From Tamilnaduibacter salinus (GTDB taxonomy: Bacteria > Pseudomonadota > Gammaproteobacteria > Pseudomonadales > Oleiphilaceae): 64,000 nucleotides of DNA. The notes under the pieces were generated by a model. The model made no database searches. It saw only the letters and a program-made list of their open reading frames with translations, and had not been told where the DNA came from. A program made the translations under genes and the position numbers. Position 1 is the first letter of the stretch; each line of letters begins with the position of its first letter. Location of the stretch: assembly GCF_003096655.1 (NCBI RefSeq), contig NZ_QEKQ01000002.1:248001-312000 (forward strand), given 5' to 3'. Of this stretch, positions 6,208 to 14,729 are shown one piece after another.

Positions 6208-6491
6208 TGGCTTCACTGCATGTCATCAACGTCTCCCCGGACCATCCGCGTCTGTCGGAATGCCTGGGATACCTTCGTCACGGCGATACGCTGCTCCTGA
6301 CCGAGGACGCGGTGATGGCACTGGCGGATCAGCGCATCGACTGGCCTGCCGGGATCACGCTGCGAGCTCTCAGCCCAGACCTGGCCGCACGCGGCCTTGA
6401 CCCGGGGCGCTTGTCTGTCGACGCCACGCCGGTCAGCTATGGGGAATTTGTTACCCTGACACTTGAGTCCAACAAGGTGATTTGCTGGTAA
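6207..6491 (+). CDS. tusB: Sulfurtransferase complex subunit TusB
   Basis: The 94-aa product is the small DsrH-like subunit. LHVINVSPDHPRLSECLGYL, GDTLLLTEDAV and the C-terminal SYGEFVTLTLESNKVICW are typical of TusB, including the terminal Trp. It completes the TusBCD hexamer that passes sulfur to TusE. Its TAA overlaps the tusE ATG (TAATG). I see no sign of truncation. Confidence 0.9.
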   Translation: MASLHVINVSPDHPRLSECLGYLRHGDTLLLTEDAVMALADQRIDWPAGITLRALSPDLAARGLDPGRLSVDATPVSYGEFVTLTLESNKVICW

Positions 6492-6814
6492 TGACGACAC
6501 AGCCTCAACGAAACAACGAAGGGTTCCTGGAAAATCCCCACGAGTGGCGCCCCGACGTTGCCGAGGAAATTGCTGCGGAAGCCGGGATCGACCTGACGGA
6601 AAATCACTGGGAGATCATCTACTTGCTTCGTGATTTTTACACTGAGCATGAGATGGCACCACCGGCCCCACGCTTCTTCGTGAAAGCCGTCAAGCAATCT
6701 CTCGGCGCCGACAAGGGTAACAGCATCTACCTGATGCAGCTGTTCCCGGGAAGCAGTGCCCTGAAGGTTGCGAGCCGCATTGCCGGACTGCCCCGCCCGG
6801 CGAACTGCCTGTAG
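6491..6814 (+). CDS. tusE: Sulfur relay protein TusE (DsrC family)
   Basis: The 107-aa product shows the DsrC/TusE pattern: GFLENPHEW near residue 12, WEIIYLLRDFYTEHEMAP around residue 40-57, and the C-terminal arm ending PANCL with the reactive penultimate Cys106. TusE accepts persulfide from TusD and passes it to MnmA on the tRNA. True DsrC proteins have a second Cys about ten residues earlier; here that position lies in KVASRIAGL with no Cys, so the tRNA role is favoured over sulfite respiration. ATG at 6491 is chosen over an upstream TTG because it overlaps the tusB stop in the same way as the other junctions. Confidence 0.93.
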   Translation: MTTQPQRNNEGFLENPHEWRPDVAEEIAAEAGIDLTENHWEIIYLLRDFYTEHEMAPPAPRFFVKAVKQSLGADKGNSIYLMQLFPGSSALKVASRIAGLPRPANCL

Positions 6815-6848
6815 ACGCCGGGCGATCGCCTGAAACGAGAGAACCACT

Positions 6849-7901
6849 ATGGCCACTGAACACGACGAACTGCCCCAACCTTTTGCCGGCGAACATCCGT
6901 TTGCTCCGTACGTCCGCATCCTCGGGCGTGGACGTCACGGCTCCCGCTCGCTCTCCCGTGCCGAAGCACGCCACGCGATGGGGATGATTTTGCGCGATGA
7001 GGTGGATCCGGTTCAGCTTGGTGCATTCCTGATGCTGATGCGCGTCAAGGAAGAGTCCCCGGACGAGCTGACTGGGTTTATTGAGGCCGTCCGTGAGCAG
7101 GCCGAGCCGCCAGAGGGGCTGTCTGTCGATATCGACTGGTCTTCCTATGCGGGAAAGCGACGCCATGCGCCGTGGTTCTTCTTCTCCGTACTGCTTCTCG
7201 CCGAGGCCGGATTCCGAGTATTCATTCACGGTGCCGAGGGCCATACTCCGTCTCGGACCTACCTGACCGGCGTTATGGCGGATTTTGGCTTTGACACCGC
7301 CGAAAACTGGTCATCCGTCTCCAGGGAGCTCGACGAGCAGGGGTTCAGCTACCTACCTCTGTCACGCTTTGCTAAACGCCTGGCGGAGCTGATCGAACTG
7401 AGGCCCATTCTGGGGCTGCGTTCACCGGTGCATTCCCTGTCCCGACTGATTAACCCGTTGGACGCACCTCTGGTGATGCAGGGAATCTTCCACCGGCCCT
7501 ATTCCGGTCTGCACCAGGCCGCTGGTGAGAATCTGCGATACCCCCGGGTGGCGGTGATTCGTGGTGAAGGCGGAGAGATTGAGCGGGCGCCTGACAAGCC
7601 GCTCCGAGTGTACCGTGCCTGGTCGAACGGCAGCGATTCGGGAGCCGACGAAGAGCGCTGGCCGCCCTTTTTCGAACGACGTCAACCCGTTCCGGAAGCG
7701 ATTCGAACCGAGGAAATGCTGGCTGTCTGGCGGGGGGACGCGTCTGACGAGTATGGCGAAGCGGCGCTGGTCTCGACCACTGCTCTCGCCCTCTACGAAG
7801 CAGGGCGATGTGACTCGCAGTCCGAGGCCCTGGAGCTGGCAAGCGCTCTGTGGGCCGGACGTGACCGGGCCCGGTTTGACTCAGCGCCTGTCGCGGCCTG
7901 A
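6849..7901 (+). CDS. trpD2: TrpD2/YbiB-like glycosyl-transferase-fold protein
   Basis: The 350-aa product has the fold of anthranilate phosphoribosyltransferase: an N-terminal helical domain (LSRAEARHAMGMILRDEVDPVQLGAFLMLMRVK) and a C-terminal nucleoside-phosphorylase-like domain. The glycine-rich phosphoribosyl-pyrophosphate motif of real TrpD is degenerate (FIHGAEGHTPSRTYL), and the family member YbiB binds nucleic acids instead of making tryptophan. The usual annotation 'anthranilate phosphoribosyltransferase' is therefore probably wrong. It lies 34 bases after tusE, as in Pseudomonas, which hints at a link with tRNA or nucleic-acid metabolism. Its 3' end overlaps the convergent gene at 7881 by 21 bases. 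Confidence 0.82.
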   Translation: MATEHDELPQPFAGEHPFAPYVRILGRGRHGSRSLSRAEARHAMGMILRDEVDPVQLGAFLMLMRVKEESPDELTGFIEAVREQAEPPEGLSVDIDWSSYAGKRRHAPWFFFSVLLLAEAGFRVFIHGAEGHTPSRTYLTGVMADFGFDTAENWSSVSRELDEQGFSYLPLSRFAKRLAELIELRPILGLRSPVHSLSRLINPLDAPLVMQGIFHRPYSGLHQAAGENLRYPRVAVIRGEGGEIERAPDKPLRVYRAWSNGSDSGADEERWPPFFERRQPVPEAIRTEEMLAVWRGDASDEYGEAALVSTTALALYEAGRCDSQSEALELASALWAGRDRARFDSAPVAA

Positions 7902-8216
7902 CCCGTCTCGCGCACTGGTCTCCACCTCGCCAAGGAACGCGCTTAACCCGTTCTCCATCAGGCCAGAGCCAAAACGCATCAGGTTCCGGGTTGATTCGCG
8001 AACGGTATTCTCTGGGAGGTCCTGCAGGGACTGGCGGAACCCTTCGCGAACGCCCCCCGACACACGATCCGGCATGGCATCGGCCGCTTCCTGCAATTCG
8101 CGAACTTTCTGGTTCAGATAGGGTCTCAGCACCCACCGGAAAAACCCAAAGAGCACCGCCGCCGTGGTGCCGCCAACGGCGATGATCGTGATCAACAGTT
8201 CCTGCCAGAACGCCAT
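7881..8216 (-). CDS. Small single-span membrane protein, 111 aa, downstream of DUF445 gene
   Basis: The product begins with one hydrophobic segment (ELLITIIAVGGTTAAVLFGF), followed by a basic, helical cytoplasmic or periplasmic tail (RPYLNQKVRELQEAADAMPD). I do not recognise a named family. The ATG at 8216 follows a GGAGG ribosome site on the minus strand (bases 8220-8226). It sits 28 bases after the DUF445 gene in the same direction, which suggests a two-gene unit and a shared envelope role. Longer frames starting at 8330 run inside DUF445 and are less likely. Confidence 0.65.
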   Translation of the reverse strand: MAFWQELLITIIAVGGTTAAVLFGFFRWVLRPYLNQKVRELQEAADAMPDRVSGGVREGFRQSLQDLPENTVRESTRNLMRFGSGLMENGLSAFLGEVETSARDGSGRDRR

Positions 8217-8244
8217 GGCGCCCTCCTTTCCTGACGAATGGCCA

Positions 8245-9441
8245 TCAGACCAGCATAAAGGCCATCTGACCAGCTCCGGCCAACGCGCCAAAGAGGCCGC
8301 CGACCAACATGAGAGACAGCTCTTCCTCACGAAACGCGGGACGAAGAATGTCCTGAAACTCCGCCGGCGCCAGACGCTTCATCTGCGCAGACAGAACCGA
8401 AGCCACAACGGGAGCCCGCTCCCGATTGAATGTGGGATCGTGAAATACCTCGTTCGTGGCGGACGCCGCCTTCTGATTGATGGCTTTCTTGATATCGGTG
8501 TAGCCCGTCATGCCAACGGCCACCTGGGTACTCAGCTTCATGACCATGGAATGATCCAGCAGCGGGCGCAGGTGCTTCTGGATAATGGCGCGGGTCCGGG
8601 CGCCCTCTGAGCCATTCACCATGGCATCGGCGACTTTTTCGACCGTTAAAAGCTCTTCCGCCACCAATCGGCTCCACACCTCACTGATCTCCTCCTGGCG
8701 TCTCAGAAACAGCCCCTGAAGGCGCCAGAAAAAAATCCGTTTCGGGTTCAAGGGGCGAAATATCAGGTTGATGGCCAGCCAGTTGGTAATAAATCCAACA
8801 AAAAAGCCACCGATCGGCAGCGCCCAGAGGACCGGCCATTCGCTCCAGGCCGGAACCATTGCAGCACCCAGCAGCCCCCCGATGATGGCCCCTTTGTTGA
8901 TCACCGACTTGAGCTCAACCTGGCCAGCCTGCTGGAAAATGCGATTCATCAGATCCGGGTGGTGCTTGAGCTCCCGGCTGAGTAGCGCCTTCAGGTCCAC
9001 CAGGTCGCTCAGATCATCACCAAAGTCCTCAACAAGCGCCTCAACCCGGTCAGGGAGCTGGTCCGCTGCCCAACGGTAGATACGCTGACGCACGAACAGT
9101 GGCAGGTTGTCCCAGAGGACGGGCTGAACCTCATACATGATCTCGTCCACGTACTCATCGATGCGAGGAGTCACCTGGTTGAGCACATGCTGCACGATCC
9201 GTTGGGGTTCCAGTTTGTTATACACCACCGCCAGGTCGCCGAACTGCTGAAGGGTTCGATCAATACAAATGTGCGCCATTTTCTCGGCTTTGCGGGGAAT
9301 CACGCCCTGCCAGCCCAGCCCCGGTGCAATCCCGAAATACCGGACCGGGTAAAAAGACATCTTGATCGCCAGCCAGTTTGTAAACCAACCCACGAATGCG
9401 GCGACTGCCGGTAATGACCAGAGGGCAGCGTCGTTAAACAT
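8245..9441 (-). CDS. DUF445 family membrane protein
   Basis: The 398-aa product belongs to the DUF445 family (YjiN/YheB-like). It has an N-terminal membrane segment with the typical GWFTNWLAIKMSFYPVRYFG, a large soluble helical part, and a second copy of the motif, GFITNWLAINLIFRPLNPKR, near residue 225-245. The C-terminus ends in another hydrophobic segment (LMLVGGLFGALAGAGQMAF). The repeated F-x-TNWLAI motif suggests an internal duplication. Function is unknown; an envelope or membrane-organising role is likely. A terminator-like hairpin lies only 24 bases before its ATG, so its own transcription start must lie very close, or it depends on read-through from nfuA. Confidence 0.88.
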   Translation of the reverse strand: MFNDAALWSLPAVAAFVGWFTNWLAIKMSFYPVRYFGIAPGLGWQGVIPRKAEKMAHICIDRTLQQFGDLAVVYNKLEPQRIVQHVLNQVTPRIDEYVDEIMYEVQPVLWDNLPLFVRQRIYRWAADQLPDRVEALVEDFGDDLSDLVDLKALLSRELKHHPDLMNRIFQQAGQVELKSVINKGAIIGGLLGAAMVPAWSEWPVLWALPIGGFFVGFITNWLAINLIFRPLNPKRIFFWRLQGLFLRRQEEISEVWSRLVAEELLTVEKVADAMVNGSEGARTRAIIQKHLRPLLDHSMVMKLSTQVAVGMTGYTDIKKAINQKAASATNEVFHDPTFNRERAPVVASVLSAQMKRLAPAEFQDILRPAFREEELSLMLVGGLFGALAGAGQMAFMLV

Positions 9442-9464
9442 AGAACCCCGGTAGAAAAGCCCAT

Positions 9465-9497
9465 AAAAAACCGCTACCCGAACATGGCCGGTAGCGG
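9465..9497 (-). terminator. Intrinsic terminator after nfuA
   Basis: On the minus strand an 8-bp stem, CCGCTACC (9490-9497 strand complement) with GGTAGCGG (9471-9478 complement), closes an 11-base loop and runs into six Ts (complement of 9465-9470). It lies about 100 bases after the nfuA stop and 24 bases before the DUF445 start. Confidence 0.8.
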
Positions 9498-9594
9498 CTG
9501 ATGATTCATACTACAGTATCATGACGGACTGTCATGGGCGGGACATTGGCCCTCCCGCCGGGAAGTTACGGACACACCAGTTCGTTGCCCGCCA

Positions 9595-10182
9595 TTATTT
9601 GTAGTAGGCGTTTTCCCGGTAACTGTGGTCGGTGACGTCCTGAACGCTGGTCAGCTCCGGAATCCGGTCCGTCAGGGTGCTCTCGACCCCCTGCTTCAGC
9701 GTCAGGCTGACCGCACTGCAGCCCTGACACCCCCCGCCGAAGCGAAGGACGGCGACGGATTCGTCAACAACGTCCACAAGAGACACTTCGCCGCCATGGG
9801 AGGCCAGGCTCGGATTGATCTCCGAGGCCAGGATATAGTTGATCCGATCAGGCAGCGGTGCGTCGTCATCAATATTGGGAACCTTGGCGTTCGGCGCCTT
9901 GATCGTCAGCTGCCCGCCCATCCGGTCTTCGGAAAAATCAACGTAGGCCTCCTCCAGGAACGGCACGGAACTGTGATCGAGGAACAGCGTGAATTTCCCC
10001 AGATCAATCTGTTCGTCTGTCGGCACGACTTCATTGGGCGGGCAATAGGCCAGACAGGTTTCCGCGTGCTTGGTCCCGGGCTGCGTTACGAATATACGGA
10101 CTCCCATGCCCTCGACATCCTGCTTGCCGATCAATTGAGCCAGATAATCCCGGGCGGAATCCGTTACGGTCACGTTTGCCAT
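9595..10182 (-). CDS. nfuA: Fe-S biogenesis carrier NfuA
   Basis: The 195-aa product has an N-terminal degenerate A-type domain (residues 1-95; [20 protein letters not shown]) and a C-terminal Nfu domain with the cluster-binding C-x-x-C in [13 protein letters not shown] (Cys152, Cys155). NfuA carries [4Fe-4S] clusters to apo-enzymes such as aconitase-type dehydratases and is important under oxidative stress. ATG at 10182 is preferred to a TTG one codon earlier; AGGGTGA precedes it. It is divergent from metH across 179 bases and is followed by a terminator, so it is probably monocistronic. LeuC and CysI in this window need such clusters. Confidence 0.95.
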   Translation of the reverse strand: MANVTVTDSARDYLAQLIGKQDVEGMGVRIFVTQPGTKHAETCLAYCPPNEVVPTDEQIDLGKFTLFLDHSSVPFLEEAYVDFSEDRMGGQLTIKAPNAKVPNIDDDAPLPDRINYILASEINPSLASHGGEVSLVDVVDESVAVLRFGGGCQGCSAVSLTLKQGVESTLTDRIPELTSVQDVTDHSYRENAYYK

Positions 10183-10313
10183 CAATTCACCCTGTTTCGA
10201 AGTTTCCCCTAGTTTAAGGCTTCCGCTCGGCGCATAAAAGACCCAGTGTTTTACTCGGATTTATCAGGGCCATGGTCAGGGCCAAGGATAGCAACGACGG
10301 AATGGTCCAATTT

Positions 10314-10322
10314 TGCTATCAT
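10314..10322 (+). promoter_or_regulatory. Candidate extended -10 promoter of metH
   Basis: TG-C-TATCAT (TG at 10314-10315, hexamer 10317-10322) is a good extended -10 element and lies 40 bases before the metH start. A -35 box is not convincing. I looked for a cobalamin riboswitch in 10183-10361 and found none of its conserved boxes. Confidence 0.4.
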
Positions 10323-10361
10323 TCCGCGCCCTGATACCAGCACAACCAACCCGGACATCTT

Positions 10362-13300
10362 ATGACGAACCGGCAACAGCGGATCGAACAACTCCATAAA
10401 GCCCTGCGTGAGCGCATTGTCATTCTGGATGGCGGCATGGGCACCATGATCCAGAACCTCCAGCTGAGTGAGGACGCGTTCCGCGGCGAGCGGTTCAGGG
10501 ACTGTGACCAGGAAGTCCAGGGCAACAATGATCTGTTGAACATCACGCAGCCGGAGAAGATGCAGGCCATCCACGCGGATTATCTGGAAGCCGGCGCGGA
10601 CATTATTGAAACGAACACGTTCAACAGCACCCGGCTGTCCCAGTCCGACTACGCCATGGAGTCGCTGGCCTATGAGCTGAACGTCGAAGGCGCCCGGATT
10701 GCCCGGGAGGTGGTGGATGAGTTCACCGCAAGAACACCGGAGAAACCGCGTTTCGTCACAGGCGCCATCGGTCCGACGTCCCGCACAGCCTCCATATCGC
10801 CGGATGTGAACAACCCGGGGTATCGAAATGTGGATTTCCAGACCCTCTACGAGAACTATTACGAGGCGACCCAGGGTCTGGTTGAGGGTGGCGTTGACCT
10901 GCTGCTCATCGAGACCATCTTCGATACGCTGAACGCCAAGGCCGCCATCTTCGCAATCCAGCAGTACTTTGAAGACAGCGGCGAAACACTGCCGATTATG
11001 ATTTCCGGCACGATCACTGATGCATCCGGCCGCACTCTGTCGGGGCAGACGACCGAAGCGTTCTGGAACTCAGTGAGGCATGCCAATCCTCTGACCGTGG
11101 GTCTGAACTGCGCCCTCGGCGCCGATGCGCTGCGCCCCCACGTCGAGGAGCTCTCCAACTGCGCAACCAGTTACGTCAGCGCCCACCCCAACGCGGGACT
11201 GCCCAATGAGATGGGCGAGTACGACCAGACGCCGGAGGAAATGGCCGAAATCATTGAAGGCTTTGCCCGGGATGGTTTCCTGAACATTATCGGCGGTTGC
11301 TGTGGCTCGACACCGGAGCACATCCGCGCCATTGCCGAAGCGGTCAGCCGTCACCCGCGCCGGGTACCGCCAGAGATTCCCCCTGCCCTGCGCCTGTCCG
11401 GCCTTGAGCCCTTTACGGCCGACGGCTCATCGCTGTTCATCAATATCGGCGAACGAACCAACGTGACCGGTTCCAAACGGTTCCTGCGTCTGATTCGCGA
11501 GGAACAGTACGAGGAAGCGCTGAGCGTTGCGCTGGACCAGGTTGAGAACGGCGCCCAGATCATCGACGTCAACATGGACGAAGGGATGCTCGAATCCCGG
11601 GACGTGATGGTGACGTTCCTCAACCTCATTGCGTCTGAACCCGACATCTCCCGCGTTCCCATCATGATCGACTCGTCAAAGTGGGAAGTGATCGAAGCCG
11701 GGCTGCGCTGTGTCCAGGGCAAGAGCGTTGTGAACTCCATCAGTCTGAAAGAAGGCGAAGAGGACTTCCTCGCCAAAGCCGAATTGTGCCGTCGCTATGG
11801 CGCAACCGTCGTGGTGATGGCATTCGACGAAAGCGGCCAGGCCGACAACTATGAGCGGATGACCGCTGTCTGCAAACGCTCATACGACCTGCTGATGGGG
11901 ATCGGCTTCCCGCCCGAGGACATCATTTTCGACCCGAATATTCTTGTGATCGGCACCGGTATGGCCGAGCACGACAACAACGCCGTGGACTTCATCGAAA
12001 CCGTTCGCTGGATCCGCCAGAACCTGCCTTACGCGTCGGTATCAGGCGGTGTCAGCAACGTGTCATTCTCGTTCCGTGGCAATAACGTCGTGCGCGAGGC
12101 GATCCACTCGGTCTTCCTGTACCACGCCATTAAGGCCGGTCTCAGTATGGGCATCGTTAACCCGGGCCAGCTGGTTGTTTACGATGAGATCGACCCGGCA
12201 TTGAAAGAACTGGTTGAGGACGTCGTGCTCAACCGCCGTGAAGACGCCACCGAGCGTCTGCTTGAAGCCGCCGACCAGTACCGGGGGCAGGCGGGCCAGC
12301 AGAAGGCCGAAGACCTGGCCTGGCGGGAGTGGCCGGTCGAGAAACGCCTTGAGCATGCGCTCGTCAAGGGCATCACCAGCTACATCATCGACGACACCGA
12401 GGAGTGCCGCCAACGCGCCGAGCATCCGATCGAGGTGATCGAAGGCCCGCTGATGGACGGCATGAACGTCGTCGGTGACCTGTTCGGTGACGGCAAGATG
12501 TTCCTGCCCCAGGTGGTGAAAAGCGCCCGTGTGATGAAGCAGGCCGTCGGCCACCTGATTCCCTACATCGAGGCCGAGAAATCCGCCGGTCAGCAGGCCA
12601 AGGGCAAGATCCTGATGGCCACTGTCAAAGGCGATGTTCACGACATTGGCAAGAACATCGTGGCCGTGGTACTGCAGTGCAACAACTACGAGGTCATCGA
12701 TCTGGGCGTGATGGTTCCCTGCGAGAAGATTCTCGAAACCGCACGTGAGCAACAGGTCGACATCATTGGGCTGAGCGGGCTGATCACGCCATCCCTGGAT
12801 GAGATGGTCCATGTAGCAAAAGAGATGCAACGCCAGGACTATCAGGTGCCGCTGATGATCGGCGGCGCGACGACGTCCAAAGCCCACACGGCGGTCAAGA
12901 TTGAGCCGCAGTACGACAACGATCTGGCACTCTACGTTTCAGACGCCTCACGTTGCGTGAACGTGGCCTCGAAGCTACTAAGCCAAAAGGCGAAGGAGGC
13001 GTTCGTCGCCCAGACCCGCGAGGAGTATGACACCATCCGCGAACGCCGGAAGAAGAAAGGCAGCCGGATGAAGCTCATTGGACTGGACGAGGCCCGTCAG
13101 CGTGACACGGGCATCGACATGGCCTCTTACGAGCCGGTCCGGCCCTCGTTTACAGGGCTGAAGGTCTTCGATGCGTACGATCTCGAGACCCTGGTCGACT
13201 ACATCGACTGGTCGCCGTTCTTCATCTCCTGGGACATGTCCGGAAAGTATCCCGCCATTTTCGACGACCCCAAACGCGGTGAAGCGGCGCGGACGCTATT

Positions 13301-14057
13301 CGACGACGCGCAGCACATTCTTCGCCGGATCATCGACGAAAAGCGCCTGACGGCACGGGCCGTGATCGGGTTCTGGCCGGCAAACCGCCGGGGGGACGAC
13401 ATTGTCGTCTATACCGACGAATCCCGTTCCGAGGAACTGACGACCCTGCACCACCTTCGTCAGCAGGATGAAAAGTCCCCCGGCAAGCCCATGCTGGCAC
13501 TGTCCGATTACCTGCTGCCTGAGGACGATGAACGCTGTGACTACATTGGCGGGTTTGCCGTCACAGCCGGGATTGGCGCGGATGAGTTGACGGAGGAATA
13601 CAAGGCCGTCAATGATGACTACAGCGCCATCATGGTTCAGGCACTGGCGGACCGCCTCGCGGAAGCGTTCGCCGAGCACATGCATGAACGTGTGCGTCGC
13701 GAATTCTGGGGCTATGCGCCTGCCGAAGCGCTCGACAATGACGCACTGATCAAGGAGAAATACCGGGGCATCCGGCCAGCGCCTGGCTATCCGGCCTGCC
13801 CGGATCACACCGAGAAGAGCACGCTCTTCGAGTTGCTCGATGCAACGGACAACGCCGGGATGACGCTGACCGAGCATTACGCCATGTCGCCCTCTGCGGC
13901 GGTTTCCGGCTGGTACTTTGCCCACCCGGAGGCCCGTTACTTCTCGGTGGGACGCATCGGCCGAGATCAAGTGGTGGATTACGCAGAAAGAACCGGCATG
14001 AGCGTCGCGGAGGTGGAGCGCTGGCTATCGCCCAGCCTCGGTTACGAGCCGGAATGA
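10362..14057 (+). CDS. metH: Cobalamin-dependent methionine synthase
   Basis: The 1231-aa product is full length. It transfers the methyl group of methyltetrahydrofolate to homocysteine through cobalamin. Domains in order: homocysteine-binding barrel with the zinc cysteines in [11 protein letters not shown] (about 310-312), pterin-binding domain (about 355-620; [16 protein letters not shown]), helical cap (about 650-740), cobalamin domain with the D-x-H-x-x-G motif in [15 protein letters not shown] (about 757-763), and the AdoMet reactivation domain with RPAPGYPAC near 1136. ATG at 10362 is the only start consistent with the conserved N-terminus ([18 protein letters not shown]). It is followed after 16 bases by a small membrane-protein gene. 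No metE is visible. The organism needs cobalamin for this enzyme. Confidence 0.97.
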   Translation: MTNRQQRIEQLHKALRERIVILDGGMGTMIQNLQLSEDAFRGERFRDCDQEVQGNNDLLNITQPEKMQAIHADYLEAGADIIETNTFNSTRLSQSDYAMESLAYELNVEGARIAREVVDEFTARTPEKPRFVTGAIGPTSRTASISPDVNNPGYRNVDFQTLYENYYEATQGLVEGGVDLLLIETIFDTLNAKAAIFAIQQYFEDSGETLPIMISGTITDASGRTLSGQTTEAFWNSVRHANPLTVGLNCALGADALRPHVEELSNCATSYVSAHPNAGLPNEMGEYDQTPEEMAEIIEGFARDGFLNIIGGCCGSTPEHIRAIAEAVSRHPRRVPPEIPPALRLSGLEPFTADGSSLFINIGERTNVTGSKRFLRLIREEQYEEALSVALDQVENGAQIIDVNMDEGMLESRDVMVTFLNLIASEPDISRVPIMIDSSKWEVIEAGLRCVQGKSVVNSISLKEGEEDFLAKAELCRRYGATVVVMAFDESGQADNYERMTAVCKRSYDLLMGIGFPPEDIIFDPNILVIGTGMAEHDNNAVDFIETVRWIRQNLPYASVSGGVSNVSFSFRGNNVVREAIHSVFLYHAIKAGLSMGIVNPGQLVVYDEIDPALKELVEDVVLNRREDATERLLEAADQYRGQAGQQKAEDLAWREWPVEKRLEHALVKGITSYIIDDTEECRQRAEHPIEVIEGPLMDGMNVVGDLFGDGKMFLPQVVKSARVMKQAVGHLIPYIEAEKSAGQQAKGKILMATVKGDVHDIGKNIVAVVLQCNNYEVIDLGVMVPCEKILETAREQQVDIIGLSGLITPSLDEMVHVAKEMQRQDYQVPLMIGGATTSKAHTAVKIEPQYDNDLALYVSDASRCVNVASKLLSQKAKEAFVAQTREEYDTIRERRKKKGSRMKLIGLDEARQRDTGIDMASYEPVRPSFTGLKVFDAYDLETLVDYIDWSPFFISWDMSGKYPAIFDDPKRGEAARTLFDDAQHILRRIIDEKRLTARAVIGFWPANRRGDDIVVYTDESRSEELTTLHHLRQQDEKSPGKPMLALSDYLLPEDDERCDYIGGFAVTAGIGADELTEEYKAVNDDYSAIMVQALADRLAEAFAEHMHERVRREFWGYAPAEALDNDALIKEKYRGIRPAPGYPACPDHTEKSTLFELLDATDNAGMTLTEHYAMSPSAAVSGWYFAHPEARYFSVGRIGRDQVVDYAERTGMSVAEVERWLSPSLGYEPE

Positions 14058-14073
14058 TGCGCGAGAGAGACCT

Positions 14074-14304
14074 ATGACGGAACAGCAGCAGGACAATCAA
14101 CCCCAGCGCCGGAGACCGGGCATCCTGAAGATCATTCAGAGCATTCTGGCCGGTGCGTTCGGCGTGCAATCAAACCGTCGCCGGGAAGAAGACTTCCGCA
14201 GCGGCAACGCCCTCCCCTACATCATCGCCGGCGTCATTTTTACCGCCGGCTTCGTCATCACCATCGCCCTGATCGTGCGCTGGGTCCTCAGCACGCAGAG
14301 TTGA
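14074..14304 (+). CDS. DUF2970 small membrane protein
   Basis: The 76-aa product has a polar N-terminus rich in Gln and Arg, the DUF2970 core (GILKIIQSILAGAFGVQSNR, then EEDFRSGNALPYIIAG) and one C-terminal membrane span. Function is unknown. It follows metH by 16 bases and is probably co-transcribed; the pairing with metH or cysI genes is common in Pseudomonas-like genomes as far as I recall. No ribosome site is obvious beyond GAGAGA before the ATG. Confidence 0.8.
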   Translation: MTEQQQDNQPQRRRPGILKIIQSILAGAFGVQSNRRREEDFRSGNALPYIIAGVIFTAGFVITIALIVRWVLSTQS

Positions 14305-14364
14305 CAGCGACGCGGAAGCGGACGGCGGGATCGGCACCCGGCGCCGCCCCGAAACGCCGGCCCG

Positions 14365-14472
14365 TTACTGCCCGGCAACCCAGAACACGGCAAAAGACAC
14401 GGTCAGGGCAATCAGCACAATGGCCGCGATCGCATCCACCTGCCCGTCTGTCATCGTCGACTTCTTGCTCAT
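14365..14472 (-). CDS. Small single-span membrane protein, 35 aa
   Basis: This short frame reads MSKKSTMTDGQVDAIAAIVL and then continues as a hydrophobic helix ending in VFWVAGQ. It has a strong ribosome site (GAGGAG, about 9 bases before the ATG), a charged N-terminus and one clear membrane span, and a stop directly after. No gene overlaps it. The position between the metH/DUF2970 pair and cysI, on the opposite strand, suggests a stand-alone gene. I do not recognise a family. Good ribosome site plus coherent topology make it credible despite its size. Confidence 0.6.
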   Translation of the reverse strand: MSKKSTMTDGQVDAIAAIVLIALTVSFAVFWVAGQ

Positions 14473-14599
14473 GGATCTCACTCCTCAGCCTTTTTATGAG
14501 TCTTGTCTGGAGACGTGGATTGTCCCGAAATCCGAACTGAGTGTAGCACGAGGCTTTCGACGATTGGCATGGGCTGAATCGCGATTTATGCCGCCTGAA

Positions 14600-14729
14600 A
14601 CGAAAGCAAACAGTTATTAGCATATTGTTAAATAATCGTTTTGTGCATAAGCAGATCCTAGTATCATCTCCCTCAAATTAGGGGTATTCCCACCCATCTG
14701 TGATTTCCGACAGACAGAGATTTCGGACT
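14600..14729 (+). promoter_or_regulatory. A+T-rich upstream region of cysI
   Basis: Bases about 14611-14650 are strikingly A+T-rich (ATTAGCATATTGTTAAATAA) within a G+C-rich chromosome and contain a loose inverted repeat, TTATT and AAATAA. TATCAT (14662-14667) could be a -10 with TTTTGT 17 bases before it. Such A+T-rich, weakly symmetric sites are typical of CysB binding upstream of sulfate-assimilation genes; this is inference. Confidence 0.35.

Noticed and set aside
6849-7901. Genuine anthranilate phosphoribosyltransferase (trpD)
   Set aside because: The phosphoribosyl-pyrophosphate loop is degenerate and the gene is in the tus operon rather than with trpC or trpG.
7881-8330. Longer 149-codon version of the gene downstream of DUF445
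   Set aside because: The extra 38 codons lie inside DUF445 and have no membrane or family logic; ATG at 8216 has a good ribosome site.
10183-10361. Cobalamin or SAM riboswitch before metH
   Set aside because: The 179 bases lack the conserved B12-box and any long structured core; only an extended -10 is supported.
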